This document shows positions 33,454 to 44,618 of a stretch of DNA of 64,000 nucleotides, one piece after another. A program made the position numbers and the translations under genes. A model generated the notes under the pieces. That model saw only the letters and a program-made list of their open reading frames with translations, searched no databases and was not told the origin of the DNA. Location: the NCBI GenBank assembly GCA_963763095.1, contig CAVXNR010000017.1, forward strand, positions 167,717-231,716, read 5' to 3'. How positions within the stretch are numbered: the stretch's first letter is position 1; every line of letters begins with the position of its first letter. The DNA comes from CAVUCH01 sp963763095 (GTDB lineage: Bacteria > Acidobacteriota > Vicinamibacteria > Vicinamibacterales > JAENWD01).

Positions 33454-36363
33454 TTGGCAACTGTCCGGATTTACAAAGTCGCGGAGCTGCTGGGGACGAC
33501 CAGCCAGGAAGTGATGGCGCTGCTCAAGCGCGATCACGGCATCGAGGTGAAGAGCGCCTCGAGCACGATAGAAGAGGTCGTCGGACGGCAGTTCGTCGAG
33601 CGCCTCGCGCGCCAGCGCGGGGTCTCGCTGCCTGGCGGCGACATGTTCGCTGAGCGGCCGATGCCCTCGAGCGGCAAGAAGCCGATGCCCGGCCGCAAGC
33701 CCGAGCCGCCGAAGCCGGCCGCCCCGACGCTCGGTCCCCCGCGCCTCGTCAAGACCATCACGAGGCCGGTGCAGCCGACGCCGGTCGATGAGGACGCTGC
33801 CGATTCGGACGCGTACCAGTACGCTCCGCCCGCAGAGTCGTTCGAGGAGCCGAGGGAAGCGGCGCCGACCCTGTCGGACGAGGCTCCAGCGCAGATGGAC
33901 GAAGCGGTCCACGATGCGTACACGGCCGCGGCAACGCAGGAACACGCGGAGACCGCCCAGCCCGAAGCGCAGGGGGTGAGCGCATCGGCCGAGCCGTCCG
34001 AACGGACACGGCGGGATCAGCAGCAGGCGCGTATCCCGTCACGGAGCCGCCGGCATCGGCCGACCATGGCGAGCCACGCGCCGCCGCATCAGGAGGGCCT
34101 GCGTGCGCAACGTCCTGTGCAGCCGGGCCGTTTCGTGCCGCCCACACTGCGGCTCCGCATCGAGGAAAACCGGCCGTCATCGACACCGCTGGCGCCGCAG
34201 ACGACCGCGCGGCCGGTGATTGCGCCGCGTCCGGCGGCACCCGCGGCGGCACCGCCGCGTCCGGCCGCTCGCCCGGCCGCCCCTGGCGCACGTCCCGGAG
34301 CGCCCATCGCCGCGCGTCCCGGCATGGCGCGGCCGTCTGACGTTCGTCCCCCGTATCAGCCCGCGGCTCCGCTCGGCGGCCCGCGGCCGCTGCCGTCGCA
34401 CCCGGTGCGTCCGGCAACGCCCGGCGCGCCTGGTCTCGCGCGCCCCGGCATGCCGCCGCGGCCTGGCGGGACGTCCTGGCCAACGCGTCCCGGTGGTGGC
34501 CGTCCCGGTGGCGGGCCTCGTCCGTCCGGTCCACGCCGCGATACGACGCGCGACCCGCGTCCGCAGATGCCGGTCGCCCCGGTCGGGCCGCCGCCGATTT
34601 CACGCACGATCACGCTGGCAGAGGGGATGACGGTCAAGGATCTCGCCGACAAGCTCGATCTACGTGTGAAGGACGTGCTCGCCAAGCTGTTGATGAAGCG
34701 CATGATGCTCAACATCAACAGCACGCTCGACACCGAGACGGCGATGATGATCGCGCGCGAGTTCGGCGCCGACGTCAAGATGCGCACGTTCGAACAGGAG
34801 CTGCTGCAGGTCGAGTCCGAGGAGGTCAAGGCCGAGGACCTGGTCATGCGCGCGCCGGTCGTCACGGTGATGGGCCACGTCGACCACGGCAAGACCACGC
34901 TGCTCGACGCGATTCGGTCCACGCGCGTCGCGGAGCGCGAGGCGGGCGGCATCACCCAGCACATCGGTGCCTATCACGTGCCCGTCGGTGACGGCCGCAA
35001 CATCGTGTTCCTCGACACGCCGGGCCACGCGGCGTTCACGATGATGCGGGCCCGCGGCGCGAAGGTCACCGACGTGGTGGTGCTCGTGGTGGCGGCTGAT
35101 GACGGCGTGATGCCGCAGACGAAGGAAGCGGTCGACCACGCGCGCGCGGCCAACGTGCCGATCATCGTGGCCGTGAACAAGATCGACAAGCCGGGGGTGA
35201 ACCCCGACAACGTCAAGCGCGAGCTGGCCGAACTGAACCTGGTTCCCGAGGCGTGGGGCGGCACCACCGTCATGGTGGATGTCTCCGCGAAGAAGAAGCA
35301 GAACCTCGATCTGCTGCTCGAGATGATCCTGCTCGTCACCGACATCGGCGAGCTGAAGGCCAATCCGAAGCGCAACGCGTCGGGCACGGTGCTCGAGTCG
35401 AAGATCGATCGCGGCCGCGGCCCCGTGGCGACGATTCTCGTGCAGGACGGGACGCTGCATGTGGGCGACACGTTCATCGCCGGCACGATCGTCGGCAAGG
35501 TGCGGGCGCTCATCGACGACCGCGGCCGGTCGATCAAGCTGGCGCCCCCGTCCACGCCGGTGGAAGTGCTGGGCCTCGGTGGGGTTCCCTCGCCGGGCGA
35601 CGCGTTCCAGGCGCTGGACGATCCGGCAAAGGCCCGGCAGATTGCCGTGTTCCGGCAGGAGCAGGCAAAGGCCAAGGCCCTCGGCCTGAAGAGCGGCCGC
35701 GTCACCCTCGAGTCGCTGCAGCTGCAGCTGGCGGAGGGCAGCAAGGACCTGGCGCTGATTATCAAGGCCGACGTGCAGGGCTCCGCCGAGGTGCTCGCCG
35801 ATTCGCTCGCGAAGCTCAGCACCGACAAGGTCAAGATCAAGATCCTGCGATCGGGCGTTGGCGCGATCAACGAGTCGGACGTGCTCCTCGCGTCGGCATC
35901 CGAGGCGATCATCATCGGGTTCAACGTGCGGCCGGATCGGAACGCCGCGGATCTCGCAGAGCGCGAGAGCGTCGACATCCGGCAGCATTCGGTCATCTAC
36001 GCGGTGGCCGACGAGATCAAGAAGGCGATGGACGGGCTGCTCGAGCCCACCTTCAAGGAAGCGCGCCTGGGGATTGCGGCAGTACGCGATCTCTTCAAGG
36101 TGCCGAAGTTCGGAACCATCGCGGGCTGCATGGTGACCGAGGGGCGCATCATCCGCAGCGGCGACGCGCAGGCGCGGCTGCTGCGCGACAACGTCGTCAT
36201 CCACCAGGGCAAGATCGGCTCGCTGCGGCGGTTCAAAGACGACGTGTCCGAGGTCAGGTCGGGCTTCGAGTGCGGCATCGCGTTCGACGGCTTCGACGAC
36301 ATCCGCGTCGGCGACGTCATCGAGTGCTTCACGCTCGAGAAGGTGGCGGCCGTCACCGCGTGA
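33454..36363 (+). CDS. infB: Translation initiation factor IF-2
   Basis: 969 residues. The N-terminal IF2 subdomain (VRIYKVAELLGTTSQEVM) is followed by a long Pro/Ala/Arg-rich linker (about residues 70-370), a second IF2N motif (MTVKDLADKLDLRVKDVL), and the GTPase core with G1 GHVDHGKT, G3 DTPGH and G4 NKID. Domains II-IV follow, ending IRVGDVIECFTLE. IF-2 brings initiator tRNA to the ribosome. The start is TTG, with GAGGT 8 bases upstream and the canonical MATVRIYKVA N terminus. The linker is unusually rich in Pro and Arg. Confidence 0.96.
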   Translation: MATVRIYKVAELLGTTSQEVMALLKRDHGIEVKSASSTIEEVVGRQFVERLARQRGVSLPGGDMFAERPMPSSGKKPMPGRKPEPPKPAAPTLGPPRLVKTITRPVQPTPVDEDAADSDAYQYAPPAESFEEPREAAPTLSDEAPAQMDEAVHDAYTAAATQEHAETAQPEAQGVSASAEPSERTRRDQQQARIPSRSRRHRPTMASHAPPHQEGLRAQRPVQPGRFVPPTLRLRIEENRPSSTPLAPQTTARPVIAPRPAAPAAAPPRPAARPAAPGARPGAPIAARPGMARPSDVRPPYQPAAPLGGPRPLPSHPVRPATPGAPGLARPGMPPRPGGTSWPTRPGGGRPGGGPRPSGPRRDTTRDPRPQMPVAPVGPPPISRTITLAEGMTVKDLADKLDLRVKDVLAKLLMKRMMLNINSTLDTETAMMIAREFGADVKMRTFEQELLQVESEEVKAEDLVMRAPVVTVMGHVDHGKTTLLDAIRSTRVAEREAGGITQHIGAYHVPVGDGRNIVFLDTPGHAAFTMMRARGAKVTDVVVLVVAADDGVMPQTKEAVDHARAANVPIIVAVNKIDKPGVNPDNVKRELAELNLVPEAWGGTTVMVDVSAKKKQNLDLLLEMILLVTDIGELKANPKRNASGTVLESKIDRGRGPVATILVQDGTLHVGDTFIAGTIVGKVRALIDDRGRSIKLAPPSTPVEVLGLGGVPSPGDAFQALDDPAKARQIAVFRQEQAKAKALGLKSGRVTLESLQLQLAEGSKDLALIIKADVQGSAEVLADSLAKLSTDKVKIKILRSGVGAINESDVLLASASEAIIIGFNVRPDRNAADLAERESVDIRQHSVIYAVADEIKKAMDGLLEPTFKEARLGIAAVRDLFKVPKFGTIAGCMVTEGRIIRSGDAQARLLRDNVVIHQGKIGSLRRFKDDVSEVRSGFECGIAFDGFDDIRVGDVIECFTLEKVAAVTA

Positions 36364-36452
36364 CGGGACGCTGACGTGCACGCGCGCCCCAGGCGGGTGG
36401 GCGGGTCTTCTGCACGGCAGCAGGCACGCGTCCCATTCGGAGCGTGCCTCAT

Positions 36453-36734
36453 ATGGTCGTTGGTTTGCTGTCGCTCGAGCTGTTCATCGCCGACGCGCAG
36501 TCCCTCAAGGACAAGCGGATGGTGCTTCGGGCCGTGAAGGACCGGCTCCGCCGCTTCAACGTGGCGGTATCGGAGGTCGAGCACCAGGAGCTGTGGCAGC
36601 GCGCCGGGCTCGGCGTCGTGACCATCGCCGGGTCGGAAGCGCTCGCCAGCCGGGAGCTGCAAGGCGTGCTCGACGAGATCGAGCGGGTCGAGCCCGGCCT
36701 CGTGTCCCGCAGTGAAGTGGAGTTTCTGGCGTGA
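36453..36734 (+). CDS. DUF503 family protein (YlxP-like)
   Basis: 93 residues: MVVGLLSLELFIADAQSLKD KRMVLRAVKDRLRRFNVAVSEV is the DUF503 signature, and QELWQRAGLGVVTIAG follows. It occurs widely between infB and rbfA in Gram-positive bacteria and others. A nucleic-acid role has been suggested, but the function is unknown. The ATG with GGAG at proper distance is chosen over an upstream GTG that the site nearly overlaps. Its stop overlaps the rbfA start (GTGA). Confidence 0.88.
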   Translation: MVVGLLSLELFIADAQSLKDKRMVLRAVKDRLRRFNVAVSEVEHQELWQRAGLGVVTIAGSEALASRELQGVLDEIERVEPGLVSRSEVEFLA

Positions 36735-37123
36735 GCGCGTCGCGTACCGAGCGGTTGAGCGAGCAGATCAAGGCGGAAGCCAGCCACGTGCTCGCGCGCG
36801 ATGTGCACGACCCCGGCGTGGGCTTCATCACCATCACGCGTGTGCGTGTCAGCCCCGACCTGCAGGTCGCCCACATCTACTACACGGGACTCGGTGACGC
36901 CACGGCCCAGCGGTCGACCGAGAAAGCGCTGGCACGCGTAACGCCGTTCGTCCGCCGCCAGCTCGCCCAGCGCCTGCGCCTGCGGCGGGTGCCGGAAATC
37001 GCATTCGTTTTTGACAAGTCGATTGCCCACCAGGCGCGCGTCGAGGAGTTGCTGCAGGAGATCCACGCGAACGACGCGCGAACCACACAAGATGCCCCAC
37101 CCCCAGACGACAGCGAACGATAA
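36731..37123 (+). CDS. rbfA: 30S ribosome-binding factor RbfA
   Basis: 130 residues. A KH-like fold: RTERLSEQIKAEASHVLARD, DPGVGFITITRVRVSPDLQ VAHIYYT and LRRVPEIAFVFDKSIAHQAR VEELL match RbfA throughout. It helps mature 16S rRNA in the 30S subunit and cold adaptation. GTG start overlapping the preceding stop, with the 3' end overlapping the next gene by 32 bp. Confidence 0.93.
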   Translation: MSASRTERLSEQIKAEASHVLARDVHDPGVGFITITRVRVSPDLQVAHIYYTGLGDATAQRSTEKALARVTPFVRRQLAQRLRLRRVPEIAFVFDKSIAHQARVEELLQEIHANDARTTQDAPPPDDSER

Positions 37124-38117
37124 CGCCGAACCGATTGCACGCATCTGTGAAGCGATTCGCTCACGCCAGCGGTTCGTCATCAGCTCGCACTCGCGCCCGG
37201 ACGGCGATTCCATCGGCTCGCAGCTCGCGATGGCGTTCGCGCTGCGCGCCCTGGGCAAGCACGTGGAGGTGGTGAACCAGGATGCTGCCCCCGCTGCGCT
37301 GATGGCGTTTCCCGGCGTGCCGTCGATTCGTGTGGCTGAGCGCGTCGACGGCGATTTCGACGCCGCGATCATCATGGAGTGCAGCGACCTGAAGCGCACC
37401 GGCGTGGAAGGCCTCGAGCAGTACTTCGTGATCAATATCGATCACCACCCGGGCAATGCCGACTTCGGCGCGATCAACTGGTTCGACCCCAGCGCCGCCG
37501 CCTGCGCCGAGATGGTGTTCGACGTGATCCGGGCGCTCGACGTTTCACTCTCGGTGGAGCTCGCGACCCACATCTACATGGGCATCGTGACCGACACGGG
37601 ATCGTTCCACTACTCCAGCATCTCGGCGCGGACGTTCGACATCTGCCGCCAGCTGGTCGAAGCGGGTGTGGACCCGCCCAAGGTCGCGCGCAGCATCTTC
37701 GACAGCAACACGCTGGGCCGGCTGAAGCTGTTCGGCGCCGTGCTGAGCTCGATAGAGCTCGAGCACGATGGCCGCCTCGCGGTAGTGTGCGTCGACCGGG
37801 CGATGGCAGCGGCCGCGGGTGGCACCTACGACGATACCGAGGGGCTCATCAACCTGCCGCTCACCGTACGCGAGATCCAGGCGGCGGTCTTCTTCAAGGA
37901 GATCGAGAGACACGAGTACCGCGTGAGCATGCGGTCGAAGGGCGACATCGATCTCTGCACGGTGGCGAAGAAGTTCGGCGGCGGCGGCCACAAGAACGCG
38001 TCCGGCTGCACCGTGACCGGCCGCTACACCGAGGTGCGCGCGCGCGTCGTGCGCGAGATCACCGAGGCGATCGAGCAGGGTTACCGGCCCGAGCCGCAGC
38101 CGTCCGCGACTCTATGA
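37092..38117 (+). CDS. nrnA: DHH/DHHA1 phosphoesterase (NrnA-like nanoRNase/pAp phosphatase)
   Basis: 341 residues. The DHH-family motifs are complete: SHSRPDGDSIGSQ (motif I), IIMECSD, INIDHHPGN (the DHH motif), and YMGIVTDTGSFHYSSIS. A DHHA1 domain ends with KKFGGGGHKNASG, the substrate-binding GGGGH. NrnA-type enzymes degrade 2-5-nt RNA and dephosphorylate 3'-phosphoadenosine-5'-phosphate. It sits between rbfA and truB as in several phyla. The 32-bp overlap with rbfA and the ATGA overlap with truB point to translational coupling. Confidence 0.9.
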   Translation: MPHPQTTANDNAEPIARICEAIRSRQRFVISSHSRPDGDSIGSQLAMAFALRALGKHVEVVNQDAAPAALMAFPGVPSIRVAERVDGDFDAAIIMECSDLKRTGVEGLEQYFVINIDHHPGNADFGAINWFDPSAAACAEMVFDVIRALDVSLSVELATHIYMGIVTDTGSFHYSSISARTFDICRQLVEAGVDPPKVARSIFDSNTLGRLKLFGAVLSSIELEHDGRLAVVCVDRAMAAAAGGTYDDTEGLINLPLTVREIQAAVFFKEIERHEYRVSMRSKGDIDLCTVAKKFGGGGHKNASGCTVTGRYTEVRARVVREITEAIEQGYRPEPQPSATL

Positions 38118-39028
38118 CGTCGACCGCAGCCGCTGCAGCCGACGGCGCGCTCGTCATCGACAAGCCTTCAGGACCCTCGTCGCACGACATCGTGTCGGCG
38201 GTGCGGCGTGCCCTGGGCGGCGTCAAGGTGGGACACACCGGCACGCTCGATCCCCTCGCCACTGGCGTTCTTCCGCTGCTCATCGGGCGCGCCACGAGGC
38301 TTGCCCGGTTCCTCGCAAGCGCGACCAAGACGTACACGGCGCAGGTGCAGTTCGGCTGGGGCACCGACACTTACGACAGCGCGGGCGAGTCAACGGGGCC
38401 GACGACACCGGTCGCCGTCGATCGGAACGCCCTCGAGCGCGTGTTGAGCGGGTTTCGCGGCACGTTTTCGCAGCGACCGCCGGCGTACTCAGCGAAGAAG
38501 GTGGGCGGGCACCGGGCCTACGCGCTCGCGCGCGCCTCGCGCGCGGTGACGCTGGAGCCCGTGACGGTCATCGTCCACGACTTGCGCCTTGTCGAGCTCG
38601 AAGGCAGTACGGCGACGATCGAGGTGACGAGCTCTGCGGGGTTCTACGTGCGATCGCTGGCGCACGATCTCGGCGTGGCCCTCGGCACGGCGGCCCACCT
38701 GTCAGGGCTCCGGCGCACCAGGAGCGGCGAGTTCGTCCTGTCGCAGGCGGTGCCGTTCGGGCTTGCCCTCGAGGCACCCGACGCGGCGCTGGACCGCCTG
38801 GTGCCATCCCAAGCCTTGCTCGGTCATCTCGAGGGCTGCCGGTTGAGCGAAGAAGGCGTTCGGTGGGCGCTCCATGGCCGTGACATCGAGCCGCGCTTGC
38901 TGCTGGACCTGCCGCCAGCGGGCGCGAAAGGCCCCGTGCGCCTGCTCGATCCGGCCGGCGCGCTGGTGGCCCTGGGGGTCGTCCGGGAGGCCTCGGGCGC
39001 TTTGCACCCGGTTGTGGTTCTGAGGTAG
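38114..39028 (+). CDS. truB: tRNA pseudouridine-55 synthase TruB
   Basis: 304 residues. LVIDKPSGPSSHDIVSAVRR and KVGHTGTLDPLATGVLPL contain the catalytic Asp of the TruB family; SQRPPAYSAKKVGGHRAYAL and VTSSAGFYVRSLAHDLG are also diagnostic. A short C-terminal extension replaces a full PUA domain. It makes pseudouridine 55 in the T-loop of tRNA. ATGA overlap with the upstream gene. Its last codons contain the rpsO promoter. Confidence 0.95.
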   Translation: MTSTAAAAADGALVIDKPSGPSSHDIVSAVRRALGGVKVGHTGTLDPLATGVLPLLIGRATRLARFLASATKTYTAQVQFGWGTDTYDSAGESTGPTTPVAVDRNALERVLSGFRGTFSQRPPAYSAKKVGGHRAYALARASRAVTLEPVTVIVHDLRLVELEGSTATIEVTSSAGFYVRSLAHDLGVALGTAAHLSGLRRTRSGEFVLSQAVPFGLALEAPDAALDRLVPSQALLGHLEGCRLSEEGVRWALHGRDIEPRLLLDLPPAGAKGPVRLLDPAGALVALGVVREASGALHPVVVLR

Positions 39029-39031
39029 AAT
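39002..39031 (+). promoter_or_regulatory. rpsO promoter inside the truB 3' end
   Basis: TTGCAC (39002-39007), an 18-bp spacer and TAGAAT (39026-39031). It would give rpsO-pnp its own transcript with a leader of about 70 bases before the TTG start. That leader may include the S15 autoregulatory fold, which I cannot confirm by eye. Confidence 0.5.
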
Positions 39032-39108
39032 CCTACGTCTTCTAAAGGATTTACGGCGGCTTGGTAGGAGCTCGGTCTCCGTCTGGGCCGTACGTGGAGG
39101 GTAGCGGG

Positions 39109-39378
39109 TTGACACTGACCAGGGACAGGAAGTCCGAGATTATCGGCAGCTACAAAACGCACGAAGGCGACACCGGGTCTCCCGAGGTGCAAGTGGCGAT
39201 TCTCAGCGAGCGCATCAACTATCTCACCGAGCACTTCAAGACTCACGCGAAGGATCACCACTCGCGGCGCGGCCTGCTGATGCTGGTCGGCCAGCGCCGG
39301 CGGCTGCTCGACTACCTGAAGCACAAAGACACGTCGCGTTACGCGGAGCTGATCCGCCGCCTCGGCATTCGCAAATAG
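39109..39378 (+). CDS. rpsO: 30S ribosomal protein S15
   Basis: 89 residues, exactly the usual length with this start. LTRDRKSEIIGSYKTHEGDTG, SPEVQVAILSERINYLTEHF and HSRRGLLMLVGQRRRLLDYL are unmistakable S15. Start codon TTG with GGAGG 8 bases upstream. S15 binds 16S rRNA in the central domain. It precedes pnp, the conserved pair. The 191-bp space before pnp has no gene and no obvious terminator. Confidence 0.96.
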   Translation: MTLTRDRKSEIIGSYKTHEGDTGSPEVQVAILSERINYLTEHFKTHAKDHHSRRGLLMLVGQRRRLLDYLKHKDTSRYAELIRRLGIRK

Positions 39379-39569
39379 AGAAGAGACAGTGAGCGTCGGC
39401 AGCCGCAGGGCGGCAGCCGATTTCCCTTCCGTGACGACCCTGATCCAACGACCGCCTGCGACCGTCATCCACGCGCTGCGCCCCCTGATGCTCCATCGTG
39501 CGCGCGCACTCCCCGGTCGCGGGCCGGACCCGCAGCCACTCCACTCCGAGCGTTCATCGAGGCAAGGCT

Positions 39570-41699
<2,130 letters not shown>

Positions 41700-41706
41700 C
41701 AGACGC

Positions 41707-41763
41707 ATGTGGGGCAGGGCTTCAGCCCTGCTTGACGCATGTGGGGCAGGGCTTCAGCCCTGC
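41707..41763. repeat. Two tandem hairpin repeats (GTGGGGCAGGGCTTCAGCCC)
   Basis: Copies at 41707-41731 and 41739-41763, in direct orientation with a 32-bp period, each a perfect GCAGGGCTTCAGCCCTGC hairpin preceded by ATGTGGG. They follow the pnp stop and precede a separate intrinsic terminator. Same family as 5116 and 51696. Confidence 0.9.
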
Positions 41764-41859
41764 TTGACTCGGGCCGAAAATCCAAGCTGGGCAGATTCCG
41801 GCGGGTCGCATCGGTTAGGATGGGACTGCGGCGGCCGCCCAGGTTGGCGTGTTGACGAC

Positions 41860-41894
41860 AAAGGGCGGAGCCGTGGCTCCGCCCTTTCTATTTT
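41860..41894 (+). terminator. Rho-independent terminator after pnp
   Basis: AAAGGGCGGAGCC pairs perfectly with GGCTCCGCCCTTT (41860-41887), followed by CTATTTT. It ends the rimP-pnp cluster, 160 bp after the pnp stop. Confidence 0.88.
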
Positions 41895-41954
41895 CGACGA
41901 CAGCGCGGGTGCGACCGAACCGTCGGGGTGGGCGTCTAACCTTCAGAGGGTCCC

Positions 41955-42362
41955 ATGAAATTGCGGGGAGCGACTCGCGTGATCTGCGCAGGAATGCTCG
42001 TCGGTGCCGCCGCGCTCGCCTGGGCGGCGCTTCGTGACCGGGGGCCGGTCGTCCGCCTGGACGCGCAGGAGCAGGCGCCTGTCCAGCGTGAGGTCGCGGT
42101 CACGGCCAGGAAGTACGCGTTCGATCCGGGCCGGATCGAAGTGAACCAGAACGACCTGGTGCGGGTCACGCTGCACAGCGGCGACATTCCGCACAGCTTC
42201 ACGATCGACGGCTACCGGATCGCCAAGCGCGTGGGCGCCGGCCAGACTGTCAGCTTCGAGTTCAGGGCCGATCAGGCGGGCACCTTCCCGATCTACTGCA
42301 ACCTGCGGCAGGAAGACGGCTGCCGCACCATGCGCGGCGAGCTCGTGGTGCGCGGCAAATAA
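41955..42362 (+). CDS. Secreted or membrane-anchored cupredoxin-domain protein
   Basis: 135 residues. An N-terminal hydrophobic signal or anchor (VICAGMLVGAAALAWAAL) precedes one cupredoxin domain: VTARKYAFDPGRIEVNQND, then DIPHSFTIDGY (first His), GTFPIYCNL (Cys) and CRTMRGELVV (second set, with Met). This ligand order is that of a type 1 copper site like that of plastocyanin or the soluble COX2 domain, although one usual His after the Cys (H in CNLxxH) is not apparent. It likely carries electrons or binds copper in the periplasm. AGAGGG lies 4 bases before the ATG. No partner oxidase is adjacent. Confidence 0.8.
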   Translation: MKLRGATRVICAGMLVGAAALAWAALRDRGPVVRLDAQEQAPVQREVAVTARKYAFDPGRIEVNQNDLVRVTLHSGDIPHSFTIDGYRIAKRVGAGQTVSFEFRADQAGTFPIYCNLRQEDGCRTMRGELVVRGK

Positions 42363-42385
42363 GTGCGAGTCACGGTCCGCATTCC

Positions 42386-43501
42386 TCACTCTCTCACCGG
42401 CTCGCCCGGCCACCGTGCCGCGGCGTCGAGCCGGTCCGCCAGCGGCGGGTGGCTGTAGAACAGCCACTGCACGACGCGCGACGGGCGCTCCTCGGCCAGG
42501 TTCTGCGCGCCCAGGCGCCGCATCGCGGACGCGAACGCTGACGGGTTGCGGGTGAGATCGAGCGCGAAGCGATCCGCCCGCCGCTCGTGGCTGCGCGAGA
42601 GCGCGAGCGCCGCGGGCATCAGCAGGAGAGACACGCCCCCCACCGCAAGCAGCAGCAGCGGCAGGCCCGCGGGATCGGCGAGAGACGTCAGTCCGGCGCG
42701 CGGACCGAGCCACGCCAGCACGCGGTGCGCCGCGTAGAATCCCGCCAGCGTCAGCACGGTCTCGTAGGCGATCCCCGTCCAGATGTCGCGATGGACATGG
42801 TGCGCGAGCTCGTGCGCGAGCACCACCTCGATCTCGTCGTCCGAGTACTGATCCAGCATGGTGTCGGCGATCAGGATGCGCCGGGTCCGTCCGGATCCTG
42901 CGAGCGCCGCATTCGCCTTCGACGTCTTCGACCCCAGCTCCCACCGGAACACGCCCATCACGCGCGCGCCGGCCCGTTCGGCCAGGCGCTCGAGACGCTC
43001 CCGGAGGGCAGGCGCGTCGAGCGGCGTGAACCGGAAGAACACGGGCAGCAGCAGCACGGGCGCGAGGTGCACGAACGTCACCAGCAGGGCCGCGAAGAAC
43101 AGGCCCGACGCCAGCCACCACCACCCGGGGACGACGCGCATCGTCCAGTACAGGAGCGATGCGAGGCCGACGACCAGCGCCAGGCCGATCGCCGTCCCTT
43201 TGGCGTGATCGAGCAGCCATCCGCTGAGGGCCTGGCGCGAGAGGCCGTACCGGTGTTCCAGGAAGTAGTCGCTGTAGAGCGCGAGGGGGAATGCGCCAAT
43301 CTCGTGCAGCAGCGTCAGCGCGACGACATACAGCACAATCGCGAGCGCGGCAGACGCGGTGAGCGCGGTCACCGCGTCGCGGATGTGGAGAGATCCGGAG
43401 GTCGAGGCGAGCGTAACGAGCAGCGCCGCGCTCCACGCGAACGAGGCGATGGAGGCGCGGCGCTGGAGGCGATGGTACCGGCTGGATTTGTCTTCGTTCA
43501 T
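42386..43501 (-). CDS. M48-family (Ste24-type) membrane metallopeptidase
   Basis: 371 residues with about six to seven hydrophobic segments (for example AIVLYVVALTLLHEIGAF, WWWLASGLFFAALLVTFV, LLLLAVGGVSLLLMPAALAL). The zinc motif HELAHH follows DDEIEVVLA, and the third ligand is likely the Glu in RSHERRADRFA. C-terminal WLFYSHPPLADRLDA is also diagnostic for Ste24/HtpX-type proteases, which cleave membrane or prenylated proteins. It lies convergently with the cupredoxin gene 23 bp away. Confidence 0.88.
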   Translation of the reverse strand: MNEDKSSRYHRLQRRASIASFAWSAALLVTLASTSGSLHIRDAVTALTASAALAIVLYVVALTLLHEIGAFPLALYSDYFLEHRYGLSRQALSGWLLDHAKGTAIGLALVVGLASLLYWTMRVVPGWWWLASGLFFAALLVTFVHLAPVLLLPVFFRFTPLDAPALRERLERLAERAGARVMGVFRWELGSKTSKANAALAGSGRTRRILIADTMLDQYSDDEIEVVLAHELAHHVHRDIWTGIAYETVLTLAGFYAAHRVLAWLGPRAGLTSLADPAGLPLLLLAVGGVSLLLMPAALALSRSHERRADRFALDLTRNPSAFASAMRRLGAQNLAEERPSRVVQWLFYSHPPLADRLDAAARWPGEPVRE

Positions 43502-43554
43502 CCCGGCGACGGCGCTGCGGCAGCCCGGCCTCGTCTCAGATCGGCAACAGCCGT

Positions 43555-44373
43555 CTATCGCCCGGTTATGTGAATGCCGCCGTTCGTCGTCGAGAGCTCG
43601 ACGCGGCTGCCACCGCCGTTCAGTTGTCCATCCAGCCTGCGCCGGCTCTTTTCGCCGGTTTGCTTGAGCCCGAGCTCGTCATCGACATTGACGCCGCCGT
43701 TGACGACGCGGGCCGAGATGTCGGCTTTGGCCGTTCGCGGGAGCTGCAGCTGAACGCCACCGTTCACGGTTTCCAGCGTCACGCCGGCGTCTGCCAACGA
43801 TGTGAGGCCAATGTCGACGCCGCCATTCGTGGTGTTCGCATCGATGTGGCCCGACAGCCCCTCGCCCTTTATGCCGCCGTTCACCGAGCTGGCGCTGACC
43901 TCGTTCGCAATCCCGTTCAGCCGCACGCCACCATTGGTGGTGCGCGCATCCACTCTGATCGACTTCGGCACCTTGATGAAGTACCGGACCTCGTGGCCGC
44001 CCCGCCCCCAGCTCTTTGGCGCGCGGGTCTCGAGCCGGACGGCGTCGGGTGTGACCACTTCATGCATCTCGAGCTGCTTCAGGATGCCCTGGGCGGCTTC
44101 GTCGCTGGAGGCCTTGACGATCCGTTCGGCCCGCACGTCGACGGTGCCCTCATCTGTGCCCTGCTCGATGGTGACCGTTCCGTTCGTGTTCTTGACCTCG
44201 AACCGGCCGCCTGCCGCGACGGTGTAGGTCTTCTTCCACTCGTCGGATGCCCGGCCTGAGGCGACATCTATCGAAAATCCGCCCTCGCCCGCCCTGACGT
44301 CGCACCCACCCGCCGCAAGCCCGGCAACCGCCAGCCAGGCAACGAGCAGCGACGTTCGTGCACTTCGTGACAT
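43555..44373 (-). CDS. DUF4097-type beta-solenoid lipoprotein
   Basis: About 272 residues. The start at MSRSART has a strong GAGGAGG 7 bases upstream. A hydrophobic N terminus ends in AGLAAGGCDV, a plausible lipobox. The remainder is a set of roughly 20-residue repeats with NGG turns: RTTNGGVRLNG, SSVNGGIKGEG, NTTNGGVDIG, ETVNGGVQLQL, RVVNGGVNVDD, STTNGGIHITG. This is the DUF4097 right-handed solenoid. The family is widespread in acidobacteria; its function is not known, perhaps surface binding or anti-sigma-related. The 3' end lies 53 bp from the M48 gene. Confidence 0.8.
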   Translation of the reverse strand: MSRSARTSLLVAWLAVAGLAAGGCDVRAGEGGFSIDVASGRASDEWKKTYTVAAGGRFEVKNTNGTVTIEQGTDEGTVDVRAERIVKASSDEAAQGILKQLEMHEVVTPDAVRLETRAPKSWGRGGHEVRYFIKVPKSIRVDARTTNGGVRLNGIANEVSASSVNGGIKGEGLSGHIDANTTNGGVDIGLTSLADAGVTLETVNGGVQLQLPRTAKADISARVVNGGVNVDDELGLKQTGEKSRRRLDGQLNGGGSRVELSTTNGGIHITGR

Positions 44374-44425
44374 GTCCACGCCTCCTCGGGGATACATACG
44401 GGGAGCCTTCAGCTGCGGTTCACGC

Positions 44426-44618
44426 AGGGCTAAGGGCTAAGGGCTAAGGGCTAAGGGCTAAGGGAAGCCTCAGCGGATCACGAAGGGCTAAGGGCTAAGG
44501 GCAAAAGGCTAAGGGAAGCCCGTCGCGCCGCCCGCGCTGCCCTCAGTCCCTCCCTTCCTTTAGCCCTTGGCCCTTGAGCCTTGGCCTTTAGCCCTTAGCC
44601 CTTGAGCCTTTAGCCCTA
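44426..44618. repeat. Inverted heptamer array (GGGCTAA/TTAGCCC)
   Basis: Left: five or so AGGGCTA units (44426-44464) and four more, partly decayed (44483-44515). Right: TTAGCCC/TTGGCCC/TTGAGCC-type units in the complementary direction (about 44559-44618). The core between arms is 40 bp. The right arm begins on the smc stop codon, and the left arm lies about 50 bp upstream of the DUF4097 start codon. Confidence 0.85.

Noticed and set aside
34660..36381. Long minus-strand frame opposite infB
   Set aside because: Antisense shadow of IF-2 with the same low-complexity composition.
44426..44618. CRISPR array or telomere-like repeat
   Set aside because: Units are 7 bp with no spacers, and the arms are inverted rather than repeat-spacer; GGGCTAA only superficially resembles telomere repeats.
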